From positions 137,815 through 201,814 of the forward strand of contig KN834813.1 of the NCBI GenBank assembly GCA_000827265.1: a DNA stretch of 64,000 nucleotides, in the 5' to 3' direction. This document shows, piece after piece, positions 46,811 through 57,883 of the stretch. The notes under the pieces were generated by a model. That model had not been told where the DNA came from and ran no database searches. It saw nothing but the letters and a program-made list of their open reading frames with translations. A program made the translations under genes and the position numbers. Origin of the DNA: Collybiopsis luxurians FD-317 M1 (lineage: Eukaryota; Basidiomycota; Agaricomycetes; Agaricales; Omphalotaceae). How positions within the stretch are numbered: the stretch's first letter is position 1; every line of letters begins with the position of its first letter.

Positions 46811-47440
46811 AGAATTCGCTATATGGACTGGCTCAAGTACAAAGATAACGCACTCGGTTCTGGCCATATTCTAGATTCCAGTCGCTTTGGAACTCGTGTT
46901 ATTAACAGCACCCGGAGGATTGATGTAAAGAAAAGAATGAAAAAAAGCTAACTGCTGGATGTATGTTCGATTCGGTATTAACATTTATGTCGAACTTGCT
47001 GCAGAACATGCAGAACTGACCTTAACCCATGCCTTGTTCCTGAAGTGGCACTTCAGGAACAAGGCATGGTTCAGGGTCAGTTTACAGGTGGTTTCGTAAC
47101 TCGAGATCCTAACAACAATTTGATCTTCCTTGATGAGTGCAAGTTCGAGGTGCGATCTTACCATGAAAACTTCGGCAAAGCAGAGATTTAAGACCGGGGG
47201 AAGAGCCAAGTATCTGCCATTGTCCCCCCTTATGTAGGCATACTCTGACTCCAGCTACGCTTACGTGAATTATTCAGTTGGGCACTTTTGGCTCCATCTT
47301 GCAGGTTATTGCGCTCAGACTGCAGAAACTTTTTATCATACAGCTAGAGCTCATCATGATGTTTCCCCTCTGGAGTCAGAGAAATGACCAGTTTATAGCT
47401 CCTGGAAGGGAGGAAGGAAGTGTAATTATATATGTGCGAT
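46811..47440 (+). pseudogene. Truncated M-family membrane protein copy 1
   Basis: Matches M1 from the region encoding NPYVSW through TELEL, with frameshifts, stops and an internal 67-bp inverted duplication. Recognisable pieces are LLTA near 46890, the splice-like GTATGT after the AELA-type codons, LTLTHA near 47020, and GGF then TRDPNNN near 47090. The match ends at the codons for LELM and continues into flank that is also found after the second broken copy. It is not functional. Confidence 0.75.
47015..47081. repeat. 67-bp near-perfect palindrome inside the broken M copy
   Basis: The arms 47015-47047 and 47049-47081 pair around a single central G, with only a few mismatches at the outer ends. 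The left arm is normal M-family coding sequence for LTLTHA; the right arm is its inverted duplicate. The intact genes M1 and M2 have no such inversion. Confidence 0.85.
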
Positions 47441-47799
47441 GAATCTAATTTTCAAGCGCCAGAAGCAAAAAAAAAATGTTAGTGCCCTACATGTCAGATC
47501 CTACTCTGATGGTTGTCAAATTCAAAGTAGTTATGGGGCACTTACAGCGTACTTACGATCGTCAGCGTGTAACGGCTCTTCCGTATTTGGAGTAGTTTTT
47601 GGCATCCACAGCCTGCGGTAGTCAGCTGGCTGGAGCGCACATGTGGGAATGGCTCTTCTATGTCAATGTTTATGTCCACTGTACAAGTGGCAAGCGAAAT
47701 ATCTGTCCTTGGCAATGCATCAAGAAGTCCCCATTGCCTCTGGTATCATTTTCTTTGAGAAGCTCGCATGCTCACTTGTTTCAGAAGTAGACTCCTTTC

Positions 47800-49060
47800 A
47801 TGTTTTCCCCTCCGAGTACCCGCGAAATCCTGGTCTCCATACCCTCATCCTCCTCCAGTGAAACCCGAACGATATGGAATATCCTTTGGAGTAGCGTCGT
47901 AGTAGTAGTCAGCTGCGCTTGGATCTCGAACCACCCCAATATTCGCAATCCCTACGTGAGCTGGCTCACGAAGCAAAAACGCTCGATCAAAGCCATGATC
48001 ACGATTCTCATCGCTCCAGAATTCATCTTGTTAACGGCAGCCGGAGAATTGGGCGCTGCGATCAGAGTGAAAAGCAGAATGAAAGAGCTAGCTGCTCGAC
48101 GTATGTGTTGTTTGCTTCAATCTGGACATGTTTCATCGGCTAACTTATTATTCTACACAAGGTTCTGAACCAACCTTAACCCATGCGTTCTTCCTCATTA
48201 TGGGCGGCTTTATAACTCGAAATCCTGACAACAGTCTGGTCACTCTTAATGAACACAATTTTGAAGACCATTTTGAGCTCATCATGCATGCTATCAGCAA
48301 AGAAGAGATCAAAGACCGGGGGAAGAGTGATGCATTGGCCCGAACCATAGTCTTTGGCCAGGCACTCTGGTTCATCTTGCAAGTCATCGCGGGCAGAGTA
48401 CACAAACTTTTTATCACAGAACTAGAGCTCATGGCAACAGCTTTTGCAGTTGTAAGGCTCGCAATCTATTTGGTGTGGTTTTACAAACCAAAAGATGTTG
48501 CTTTTCCGGTCTTTCTCTGTGACTATGATCGCGGGCGCAATAAAGACGAGCTACGGAAAGAGTGGGAGATGATTTCAAGATCCAAACACAGAATCCACAT
48601 GGGCTTTATTGGATTTACCATACCCACAGTGTCGGATACCCGAGAGTCATTCCTGATATACTTTTTTTCCTCAGTTTTTGGGGGTTCATTATTTGGGGGG
48701 ATCCTTTGCACAGCCTGGTCTTCGAAATTTCCATCCCATGCTGAGCTCGTTGTCTGGGTGGCGGCTTCACTGTGTGTGACAATAGTGCCGATCATGATGT
48801 TTTCGTTGGCTTTTTCGGCTATCTTCCTAGATGGACAAGCCAGTCGTGAGGCCAACTTGAACGACTCTGATTTGTGGTCATCGGAGTCGTTGTTAATGCT
48901 ATTGCTGCTATTGATTTTGCCACCGTTGATGTTACTTTCCTTTTTCTATGTTGTTGCTCGCCTTGATCTACTCATACAATCATTTGCATTGCTCCGATCA
49001 CTACCCTCTGATGCTTTCACTTTGATACCTTGGATCAACTTCATTCCAAATATCCAGTAA
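47800..49060 (+). CDS. Multi-pass membrane protein M1
   Basis: Two exons (47800-48100 and 48162-49060) total 1200 nt, giving 399 residues. It belongs to a fungal membrane-protein family recognisable by SETRTIWNI near the N-terminus, LTHAFFLIMGGF, KDRGKSDALARTIVFGQ and TELELMATAFAVVRLAIY. Hydrophobic spans lie near residues 27-45, 65-85, 180-205, 210-230, 280-300, 310-340 and 350-375. The central hydrophilic part is likely cytoplasmic. The family has no established biochemical role to my knowledge. M2 (52.2-53.5 kb) is a close paralogue with an identical first-exon length (301 nt). Confidence 0.88.
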
Positions 49061-50800
49061 ATAATTCTCGCCAAAGACTGATATTTTACCCTGGTTCTTG
49101 TCTCTGAATTAGTTTTATCATACATAGAAATTTGTCTGTATCTTCTGCCTTCCTTGTGCTCCGCCAAGTATTCCAACAAGAAGGTGGAAATTTCTGAGCG
49201 AGTCCTCGCAGTAGCCCTTTTTCTCACATGCAGCCAAAGGACAGTCAATTCAATGGCAAATACCTCACATCTAATTTATTTGTAGCATACCTTCTGTTTT
49301 AGTGCATACTTTTGCCGCACTTATCTTTTCACTGACAGTGGCAGTTCTTTTCAGTTACACTGATCAGCATAATCAGTACTTTTGCCAAACTTTTGCTCCG
49401 ATTGCAATTTCGAGCAGGACGATTTATCTGGCTCCTTTTATTACCAAGATACGGGGCCAATGCATACTGCTACTACTCTATTAAGGTGAGTGGTCTTTCC
49501 TGCTCTCTGTCACCTGCTCTCTGTCACCTGCTCTCTGTACATAAAGCTGTCTCCCTGTTCCTTTACAGTGTTTCCAAATCTTCCACTGTTCTCAAATTGC
49601 ATGATGTGGGGTTCAAGTAGTACTAGGCAGACATTATTCCACAGTGGTTTGCTGAAATCAGGTTGGAGAGCTTTCTTCCAATTCCAAACTCCTCATGGAT
49701 TGCCCTTACCATCTGGAGTCATTGATCATGGAATCCTTTGGGGGATTGATACACTGTGACAGACTCAAAATTTTGCATCCAAAGTTATTACCAAAATTAA
49801 TATTTAAAACAGAAGCTTTTTTCTTTTGAACATTTATTCAGAATTGAATTCCCATGACACCAAAAAATTCTTTTTAGAAAAAGTAAAAAATTTCATAGGA
49901 AAATTATCATTCTTGCAAAATGGTCCAAATTTCACTGGAGATATCCTATCAATCTCACCTTGTATCTTCATATAATTTCACTTGATATAAGTAATGTTTC
50001 TCATTGTAACACTTCAAGGATCCATTGACCTCAAGGAAAATGGACTCACACCCATACTACTACACCATTGACCCGTGTTACTAACAGTGTTTTCTAGGGA
50101 ATATAACCCAGAGTAGTCGGGCTAAACGCTCAACCCTGAGGACTTGTTGCTGGGCAGACTACAGCCCCGTGTAGCGGGGCTGTCACTGCATTGCTCCAGT
50201 CCATGCATTCCATCATTCCACACTCGCCATATTCTCGCATCCATATCTATATTCATTATAATCCTTAGACCCCCAATCTGTTAATCACTCATTCATCTTG
50301 TTAATTGGTATTGTAGATGCCCGATCATTACATATGCCCTACACTACTATAAAAGCCAGCTTGTATGTAGAGTAGGGAAGTCCTTCTTGAATTGACACTT
50401 TAACCTTGTCATTTGTCTGGCCAAGCACTCAGTAAGTTAGATTTCCACAAAGCTAACCTTTCTCTTTCCCCTTGTGCTCTCATACTGCGTAACTCCGTCG
50501 CAGATATGTTACACCCCGTTACACTCATGCAGCTGTTGCGACTGCTGGACATTTCATGCAAATATCATAGGTATACTTGTAATTTGCTCTCTCCTTCCTG
50601 AAGTTGTTAATCCTCAAAAGAGGAGGATTGACTCTTCCATTCACTGTCGTATTCCAAAAATGTACAGTTACAGCCACGTATCTAGTAGATGGCATGTGTG
50701 TACTGTGTGAATGGTATTCATCCAGAGTTCCTGTCTGGGCAGGCATAGTGTGAGCTAGACAACAAGGTGAGAGCCTCAGCTCGAGGCCCTTCTTCCAGGC
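49061..50800. other. Intergenic, no supported gene
   Basis: Short chance frames only. It contains a 14-bp tandem repeat (49501-49538) and a 9-bp-arm hairpin at 50161-50183 (ACAGCCCCG paired with CGGGGCTGT). Confidence 0.5.
49501..49538. repeat. 14-bp tandem repeat, 2.7 copies
   Basis: The unit TGCTCTCTGTCACC is repeated in tandem; the last copy is partial. Confidence 0.85.
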
Positions 50801-50804
50801 TGAA

Positions 50805-51160
50805 ATTTGCTGCAGAATGTGCTGAACTGACCTTATATAATCTGGCCACTCTTTTTCCTGAGGTATATGCGGTTTTGTAACTCGGGATCTGAACAATCTG
50901 ATGAAGAACGCAAATTTGAGGAACAATTTGAGTTTATCACGGAAACTATCAGAAACTTAGACTTGGGAAGAGCAATGCTTTTCGCCATATTCATCATCTT
51001 CTCCTAGGCACATCGGCAGGCTATCACGCGCCGGGTGCCGAAACTTTGTATCACACAGCTAGAGCTCATGTTTCCCCTCTGGAATGAAAAATATGATGAC
51101 AGTTTATAGCTGTTGAAAGGGAGCCAGGAAGTGTATTACACGTGCGCGGCGATTACAATT
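50805..51160 (+). pseudogene. Truncated M-family membrane protein copy 2
   Basis: Matches M1/M2 around AELTL, then GGFVTRDLNN-like codons, EEQFEFIT and a final TQLELM, with frameshifts and missing blocks. After the LELM codons it continues into TTTCCCCTCTGGA and TTTATAGCT, the same flank that follows broken copy 1. Both broken copies therefore share one truncation point. Confidence 0.65.
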
Positions 51161-52128
51161 CTGATCATGAAGTGCCCTGCACCATACTCAATTCAGTCGG
51201 CAGTTTTGCCGCAAGCCGGTCACTACTCCGTGCCGTTGCCGTGCCAGTTCATGAGTGGCAACATTTTCATGGTATGAAGTGCGTCCTTGTTTTTGGACTT
51301 TTCCAAGTAAGACTACGCACCAGGGTTATTCTCCGCTCGCTGAAGGAGTTTCTGTGCGGGGCTGTCTCTGGAGGAATTATTCCCCTTCGGAAGTACCGTT
51401 TGTATTATAAGGGGAACTTGACGCCCAGAGGGCCAACGCTAACATGTGGCGGTACTCGTGCCCCCTTGAGTATAGAGCTTGTTAGATCAAATTCGACTGA
51501 CACCGCGTAGGATGCGCTCGGGTCATGTGGGCGTGTGGTGTCCTGTGGCTCTGAGTTGACAGGATCATGGTTGCGGCTCTGGGCATTGTCTTTGCTTCCG
51601 TGCGGGTATCTTTCCGTGGTGGTTTCATCTTTTATCTATTTCATTCGTTACCCTTTGGTCTGTCATTTATGGTAGGAGCAGAATTTCCGTGCCTCTCAGA
51701 ACCTGACCATCGTTCTGAGGGACCAAGGTATGTCTCTGTGGATCTATTCTTTCTCATCCATCCTTACGATTACCTATAGTCGTGTGCACTTAGGACTATA
51801 GGTAACATGAGAACCTGTCCATCGTTCTGAGGTCGTGCGTATTTAATTAGGATTACAGTTTAATAGAGCTTTCTCGAATCAGATCTGTGAGTGTACTGTA
51901 ATGTATGCTAGCTAAAATTGTATTAGTTGCAAAAATTAGATCAATTTAAAAATCTCCTGCCTTGGATCAGGCACAAAAACATCGACGCATAAACTCGGCA
52001 CTCCATTTCAGTTCATGCACTCGTAATAATAATAATAATATGCACGGCGCCGCCGGAGAGGTCCCTAGCAGTGGTCCCATAAAGTGAAATGAAAAAGGGA
52101 CGCGACGTGTTCGGTCATACGACCTTGA
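51161..52128. other. M2 upstream region
   Basis: A 122-codon frame at 51142-51510 has no recognisable motif and begins inside flank shared with 47.4 kb, so I do not call it a gene. Around 51700-51835 a TTCTGAGG-type motif recurs. A short AAT microsatellite lies near 52025. Confidence 0.4.
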
Positions 52129-52135
52129 TATATAA
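52129..52135 (+). promoter_or_regulatory. TATA box of M2
   Basis: TATATAA lies about 108-114 bp upstream of the chosen M2 start codon. Confidence 0.55.
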
Positions 52136-52242
52136 GGGGGTGAGGGGTTGCTGGCATGAAGTGAGTGTCCTTATCAAGTCCTCGTCGTCTCTGGTGTCAT
52201 TTTTCCGAGAAGCTCGCTTACTCACTTCTTTCAGGATCTTTG

Positions 52243-53493
52243 ATGGTTTCCCCTCCAAGTCCCTGCGAAACTCTAACTTCCATATCCTCATCCTCCACTA
52301 GCGATACCCGAACAATATGGAATATCATTTGGAGTAGCATCGTAGTAGTAATCAGCTGCGCTTGGATCTCGAACCATCCCAATATCCGCAATCCCTACGT
52401 GAGCTGGCGCACGAGACAAAAACGCTCGATTCAAGCCATGGTCACGATTCTCATCGCTCCGGAATTCATCTTGTTAACGGCAGCCGGAGAATTGAGTGCT
52501 GCGATCAGAGTAAAAGCCAGAATGAAAGAGATAGCTGTTCCACGTATGTGTTTGGTTCACCCTGAACATGTCTCATTCGCTAGTCATACTACAGAAGGTG
52601 CTGAACTAACCTTAACCCATGCATTCTTCCTCAATATGGGCGGCTTTATAACTCGAAACCCTGACAACAAGCTGGTTGCACTTAATGAACACAATTTCGA
52701 GGACCACCTTGAGCTCCTCACGAATGCAATCAGCAAAGAAGAGATCAAAGACCGGGGGAAGAGCGATGCGCTGGCCCGATCTATAGTCTTTGGCCAGACA
52801 TTCTGGTTCATCTTGCAAGTAATTGCACGCAGAGTGCACAAACTTTTTATCACAGAACTAGAGCTCATGGCAACAGCTTTTGCGGTTGTAAGGCTCGCAA
52901 TCTATTTGGTGTGGTTTTACAAACCAAAAGATGTTGCCTTTCCGGTCTTTCTCTGTGACTATGACCGCGGACGCAATAAAGACGAGCTGCGGAAAGAGTG
53001 GGAGAGAATGATTTCAAGATCCAGACGCAGAATCACCATGGGTTTTATTGGATTCACAATACCCACAGTGTCGAACAGCCGAGAGTCATTCTTGATCTAC
53101 TTATTTTCCTCAATTGTCGGGGGTTTATTATTTGGAGGGATCCATTGCACGGCCTGGTCTTCGGAATTTCCGACCCGTGCTGAGCTCATTATCTGGAAGG
53201 CGGCTTCCATGTGTGTGACAATAGTGCCGATCATGATATTTTCTTTGGCCTGCTTGGTTATCTTCCTGGATCGAAAAACTGGGCATGAGGCCAGAAACTC
53301 TGGTATGTTATCTTCGGAGTGGCTTTTGATGCTATTGCTGCTCTTGATTTTGCCGCCGTTGATGTTGCTTTCCTTTTTCTATGTTGCTGCTCGCCTTGAT
53401 CTACTCATTCAACCATTCATCTTGCTTCGATCACTACCTTTTGATGCTTTCATTATGATACCTTGGGTCAACTTCGTACCGCACATCCAGTGA
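52243..53493 (+). CDS. Multi-pass membrane protein M2
   Basis: Exons 52243-52543 and 52598-53493 total 1197 nt, giving 398 residues. The start MVSPPS corresponds to M1 MFSPPS; a further in-frame ATG upstream at 52165 is not conserved. It shares all landmarks with M1: SDTRTIWNI, LTHAFFLNMGGF, KDRGKSDALARSIVFGQ, TELELMATAFAVVRL and YLVWFYKPKDV. The intron is 54 nt and free of stops in frame, so retention would simply add 18 residues; the M1 intron at the same site is 61 nt and would shift frame. The C-terminal half has several hydrophobic spans, including a run of Leu in LLMLLLLLILPP. Function is unknown. Confidence 0.88.
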   Translation: MVSPPSPCETLTSISSSSTSDTRTIWNIIWSSIVVVISCAWISNHPNIRNPYVSWRTRQKRSIQAMVTILIAPEFILLTAAGELSAAIRVKARMKEIAVPRMCLVHPEHVSFASHTTEGAELTLTHAFFLNMGGFITRNPDNKLVALNEHNFEDHLELLTNAISKEEIKDRGKSDALARSIVFGQTFWFILQVIARRVHKLFITELELMATAFAVVRLAIYLVWFYKPKDVAFPVFLCDYDRGRNKDELRKEWERMISRSRRRITMGFIGFTIPTVSNSRESFLIYLFSSIVGGLLFGGIHCTAWSSEFPTRAELIIWKAASMCVTIVPIMIFSLACLVIFLDRKTGHEARNSGMLSSEWLLMLLLLLILPPLMLLSFFYVAARLDLLIQPFILLRSLPFDAFIMIPWVNFVPHIQ

Positions 53494-54693
53494 ACGACCT
53501 TCGAGGGCAAGGACTGGTGTTGGGTAGCGATGAGGAAGGCCGGGTTGGACTGAAAGCTTTCGGGTTTACCTCGGGTCGGGTCGGGCTTGGGAGGGCTTGG
53601 GCTTTACAAAATTTGAGCCCTGGCCCTGAGTCCAAGCCCTACGCTCAATTAACTTACCGAACACAGAATTTCTTGCATCTGGCGGGCCCGGAATCCCGGA
53701 GTATGAACGGCGACTGATCGATGGAAAACACTGAGAACGAAATATGAGTTTTCTAAAAGGGCTAAGAACCAGGGCTAAAAATCTGTAAACCCAGGCTAGA
53801 CCTTACAGTCGCGAAAAATGGGAAACGTCGTTGATGTCTGTTGATTTTTGCATCGATCAGAGTTGCATCCTCACGCTAAACGTTTACATCACTCACATGT
53901 TAAAACGAAGGCAATTTCCGCAAGGTTGACTTCCGCCACAGAGGCTTGTTCCTCAAATTCATGTCCGAATACTTCCTAGTAAATAGATTCCAGGCTTATC
54001 GCTTCAAAGTCGGCTTGTAAGATAGGAAAGTTTCAACTTGAACAAATTCGCCATACGGTAAATATCTGCCAACAGAGATTCCGTCTGTAAGATCCAGAAC
54101 AAACAAATTACCCACAGCGTTCAAATTGCAAGTCAAGTTGTAATGTAGGCAATCATCACTGTGTGCATGACAAATAAATGCGTCTTCCCCTTCGAGTCCC
54201 AAAATTGCTCAGATAAGTACAAAGGCGATGGCGCTCAACTCATTTAAATTCAAAGAAGCAGTCAAAAACAATTTCTCCTTATTGCCGCAATTGAAGGAAG
54301 AGATTGAAGTGGGTATGGTCATAGGTCTGGAGGACAGATTGAATGAAACTTGGGAGGCTAGCCGGCTGCGAAGGCCAGAAACAGTTAAGTTGAAGAACAC
54401 CAGAGGAATGAAGGATGGAAGCACTCTTGAAGTTCATATGGATTGATGGAAAGGAAGAAGCTGATACGAGCTTCCCAGGTGAATACTTATCAATGCAACT
54501 GCGACCAAATGACCACGTCGTGACATAAAAAGAATGGGAACTCCTTCAGGCTGTCAATTGTTGCGGCGGCGGAGGCTTTTAAGCTTGGATCGTAACCATC
54601 GCCTCCTCTCTTTCTCCTAATCATATCCCACCTCGTTAGCACACCAGAATTCACCTCGCTTGAGTCTTTTGGATACTTGTAGTCATTGTTCAA
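53494..54693. other. Intergenic with GC-skewed repeat
   Basis: Near 53560-53640, GGGTCGGG-, GGGCTTGGG- and GCCCTGG-type motifs resemble termini of hAT-like miniature elements, but I could not fix two ends. Two facing frames (54228-54446 on plus; 54202-53996 on minus) have unrecognised products and no supporting structure. Confidence 0.4.
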
Positions 54694-55246
54694 ATGGGGT
54701 GAGTACTCTGTACTCACATTGCTTTGAGATAAACTAAGTTTATACTGACTCTCACAGCGTCGTTGCATCTTGTTTCAACGGTATGTTGTTCCGCCTTATT
54801 GCGAGGCCTTGCCAAAGAGAACACTCAACTTTGTCCTTTCTTTACCTAGGAATCTTTCAATGCATTGGAGCCACAGTGGTGTGTATCATCAAGAGCATTG
54901 CTGACGTTCTTGAATGTCTCGTCACAGGTAAGTGTTTTCAATTTCCCAGGAATTCCTCCTCCCATTTCTTGAAACGAATTCGGAATGGGTGGTTCTCCAT
55001 TTATTTCTCTCGAATGCTCATGTTATTTGCCTGCAGCTATCGTCGATGTCCTAGTCGGTCTCTGTGATTGCTTGACGTGCGGCTGTTGTCGAAAGAAGAG
55101 GTATGTCTTCCGGTTCCGAGATTACGTACGCGAAGGACTGACTCATGTCCCATGCGAGCAGCAAGGTCCAGGACGAAACTGTTGCTAGTAAAGAAGTCGA
55201 TAAAGAAGCTGATAAAGAAGCTAGTAGTAATAAGGCCACGGCGTGA
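54694..55246 (+). CDS. Small hydrophobic protein S2 (myristoylation-type N-terminus)
   Basis: Five exons (54694-54698, 54758-54780, 54850-54927, 55037-55100, 55162-55246) give 84 residues. The first exon is ATGGG, so Met-Gly is encoded before the first intron. The start MGVVASC carries Gly2, Ser6 and Cys7. A long hydrophobic stretch (residues 8-46) is followed by the Cys cluster CDCLTCGCC and a basic RKK. Unlike S1 it has an extra last exon encoding a charged tail with KEVDKEADKEA repeats. The protein therefore looks like a lipid-anchored or membrane-embedded hairpin with a soluble charged tail. Function is unknown. Confidence 0.85.
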
Positions 55247-55617
55247 CCAAGCCACAGGACGACAAAGTTATAAGCATTACTTGGACGGAGATTGAGGGGA
55301 ATGATTGGAATTTTGCCTCTACATCGGATTCTTATGACTTAGTACTTACGACCTTCAAGAGACACTTATGATTTAATCGTTCCCTTTCCGAATACTGACA
55401 CGCATCCTTGCTACGCATGCTTTGTTCTCAGTAAGGAAGTTGACAATTAGAGCTTAACGCATCCAACCCAAAAACAATTGCCATAGAACAACAAGCGGAG
55501 CGGGGCGGGTCCTTGCGTGGGGCCACAGACCACCGAGAGCTGTGTACAACAAGCGACTGAGATTTTGGTGAGGGGCGTGAGGCCCAAGTTACGGGCGATC
55601 TGCTTGGGCCAGCGGGC

Positions 55618-55625
55618 TATTTAAA
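55618..55625 (+). promoter_or_regulatory. TATA-like box of S3
   Basis: TATTTAAA lies about 100 bp upstream of the S3 start codon. Confidence 0.5.
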
Positions 55626-55723
55626 CTTCGAATTCGCGCACCTAAGCCTACCATCTCCCTCATACCGCCTCCTTACAATTTCAGAAGCCGAAGAGAATCG
55701 CGACGAGTTGACATCAAATCACC

Positions 55724-56270
55724 ATGGGGTAAGTACTGGATACCCCAACTTTGCGTTCGACGCCGAGCATGGAGGGCGCCTGGAACTTGAATGCTCATCG
55801 AGATTTTCTTTGCAGTGTTGTAGTATCTTGCATTTTGGGTACGCTCTCGAAAGAAAGACTGGTAGCTTTGATCGTCGGCTTATCTCTCTCGCCTTACAGG
55901 AACCATTTCAGTCATCGCACTCTCATTGCTCTGTTTAATCGAAACCATTGTCGGCTGCTTGGTGCTTGTTCTCAAGTTAGCTTTTGCATGTCTTGAGTGT
56001 GTGATTGTCGGTAAGTGCTTGCTTATTCTACAGTGTTTGTTCCCAGTTTACGGTAATCCATGATACAGGTACTGGTTTAGGCCTATTTGCCGCTGCTCAA
56101 GGTTTGGCATACGTTTTAACAGGGGGCTGTCTTCGGAAGAGGTGAGATTTTACTGGATACGAAACGCAAGGTGAAAGTGGCTTACCTTGAGTGCGAACAG
56201 GAAGGGGCGTAAATCGGAATCGGATGCAGGACATAGTCTTCAAGTAGTTAAAGTATCCCCGACACAGTGA
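55724..56270 (+). CDS. Small hydrophobic protein S3 (myristoylation-type N-terminus)
   Basis: Five exons (55724-55728, 55816-55838, 55900-56010, 56069-56141, 56201-56270) give 93 residues. Exons 1 and 2 are 5 and 23 nt, as in S2. The start is MGVVVSC. Two hydrophobic blocks (about residues 8-52 and 55-70) are separated by a small Gly/Thr break; a basic RKRKGRK and a charged tail follow. The C-terminal Cys cluster of S1 and S2 is reduced to one Cys (GGCLRKR). The exon-intron layout is the same as S2, which fixes the model. Confidence 0.83.
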
Positions 56271-56793
56271 TCCCGGCTGGCCGCTGGATCGTTGAGATCG
56301 TGAATTGACGGATCGACCAGTAGGGTCTACATTGAAGCTGTTGTACCAATTTTATTGTTGTTGCCACAAATACTCGGACCGCTGGCACTAATTGCATGAA
56401 AAGAAAAAAAAACGAAAAGAAAAGAAGAATACCTTGTCGTTCTGCGGCGATCGGCGGTCTTATAACCCAATCTGACCATCCAAAGGCCTGGGTCTCTACG
56501 CCTTGTTCCCTCACAGCGAGCGGGCCAATAGAGAATCCATTCTGAAAAGACCCTCAAAGGAAAACAAAGAAGAAAGAAATGTCCTCGTGAGAACGACGTG
56601 AGAGCACAAAGCAATAAAATCAAAATTTCCCCTTATGGAAATTCAGCGTGTGGCGTGGCCAAAGCCTTGCTTTGTGCTCTAATAGAGCATAAATTGCGAG
56701 TCTGTTTAACCCTCAGTCTTCCTCCCTTCCCATCACAGTGTCTACAGACACGTTCGGAAGCTAGAGAACATCGCAGCTAAAAAATCGTGAGTC

Positions 56794-57284
56794 ATGGGGT
56801 GAGTCACGGCGGTTCTCTGATTCTCAGCTGGCGATCGCATTGACACTTCGTGCCACTCGCTACAGTATGGTATGGTCGTATTGCAGTGTTGCCGTATCTT
56901 TCGTTATCGGAGGTACGTGCCGTCCTGAAGGCTGGCCTTGGCTGTTGGTTCGACGAGTCACGAGTATAGAATACTCAAATTTCGCCAGGATCCATCGGAC
57001 TCGCGGTAGGCATCTTGTTGCTTGTAACGCAATGCACTGGAGCTTTGCTGCTGGGTATCGGCTTAAGCATTTATAGAGCTCTCGCATGTGTCATTTGGGG
57101 TGAGTTTAATCGTTCTAGCATCAAGTTCGAGCCTCACTCAACATTCGAACGTCGTATGCATGAAGGCGTCACGTTATGTCTGGGTACCGCAGTTGATTGG
57201 ATGGCAAACGGTTTGTCGGGGGGAGATGGTCGAATGCTCAGGAAAAGGCATGTGGGTCCTTTGAGGCTCCTTGCTCGATTATAG
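56794..57284 (+). CDS. Small hydrophobic protein S4 (myristoylation-type N-terminus)
   Basis: Four exons (56794-56798, 56887-56912, 56989-57099, 57193-57284) give 77 residues. Exon 1 is ATGGG, and exon 3 is 111 nt as in S3. The start MGVAVSF keeps Gly2 and Ser6 but has Phe in place of Cys7. Residues 8-45 are hydrophobic. The end is basic (RKR). At the position where S3 has its last GT donor, this gene reads AAAAG followed by GCATGT. Either the last intron was lost and the frame reads on to a TAG, as modelled, or a GC donor is used; the 3' end is therefore less sure. Confidence 0.72.
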
Positions 57285-57807
57285 TCAGCGAACGACGATT
57301 TACCAATTTCTATGTCAGGAACGAGAACTATAATTTGAGAGCAGGAGAATTTCGAGTGTACGATAATTGAAACGATGGAGGGATCTTTGGCTGGCCGATG
57401 GATCTTTGGGGATATACGTTGGGTTTCAAAACTGAATGATTTATGCGGACTATATATGTACATGGGTTAGAACTGCGACATTTCATTCCTTACTATCACT
57501 TCAAGTTTGAGCTTCGGACATTGTCAAGGCCCAAGGATCGACGAAGGTCGGCTATGGGAAGTGAATATCAATGCTCACGATAAACCTGTTGCCCCGATAT
57601 ATATGAACCACTGGGCGATATACGATTTCTCCCAAAAAGGAACGTCATACACATATTCGGCATGACATGCAATACCTGTGCGATAGGTGAAGAACAAGCA
57701 CAAGTCCTAAAAATAAATACAAAAGAAGTGAACAACCTGTGTACCAATATACAAGCGTTGTATCCAGCACAACACCTTATTGTGCCAAAGTTGTGGGGAT
57801 TGTCATG

Positions 57808-57815
57808 TATATAAG
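57808..57815 (+). promoter_or_regulatory. TATA box of S5
   Basis: TATATAAG lies about 70-76 bp upstream of the S5 start codon. Confidence 0.6.
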
Positions 57816-57883
57816 GTTTGGGTTCCCAGTGCCAAGAGCTAGCTACCTACATTCTCAGAACCTGCATTTAGAGTTGATTTCTC

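Noticed and set aside
50525..50926. 133-codon minus-strand frame
   Set aside because: It overlaps a recognisable plus-strand M pseudogene and has no family motif; treated as chance.
51142..51510. 122-codon plus-strand frame
   Set aside because: It begins in flank shared with 47.4 kb, where the frame is not conserved; no motif or splice structure.
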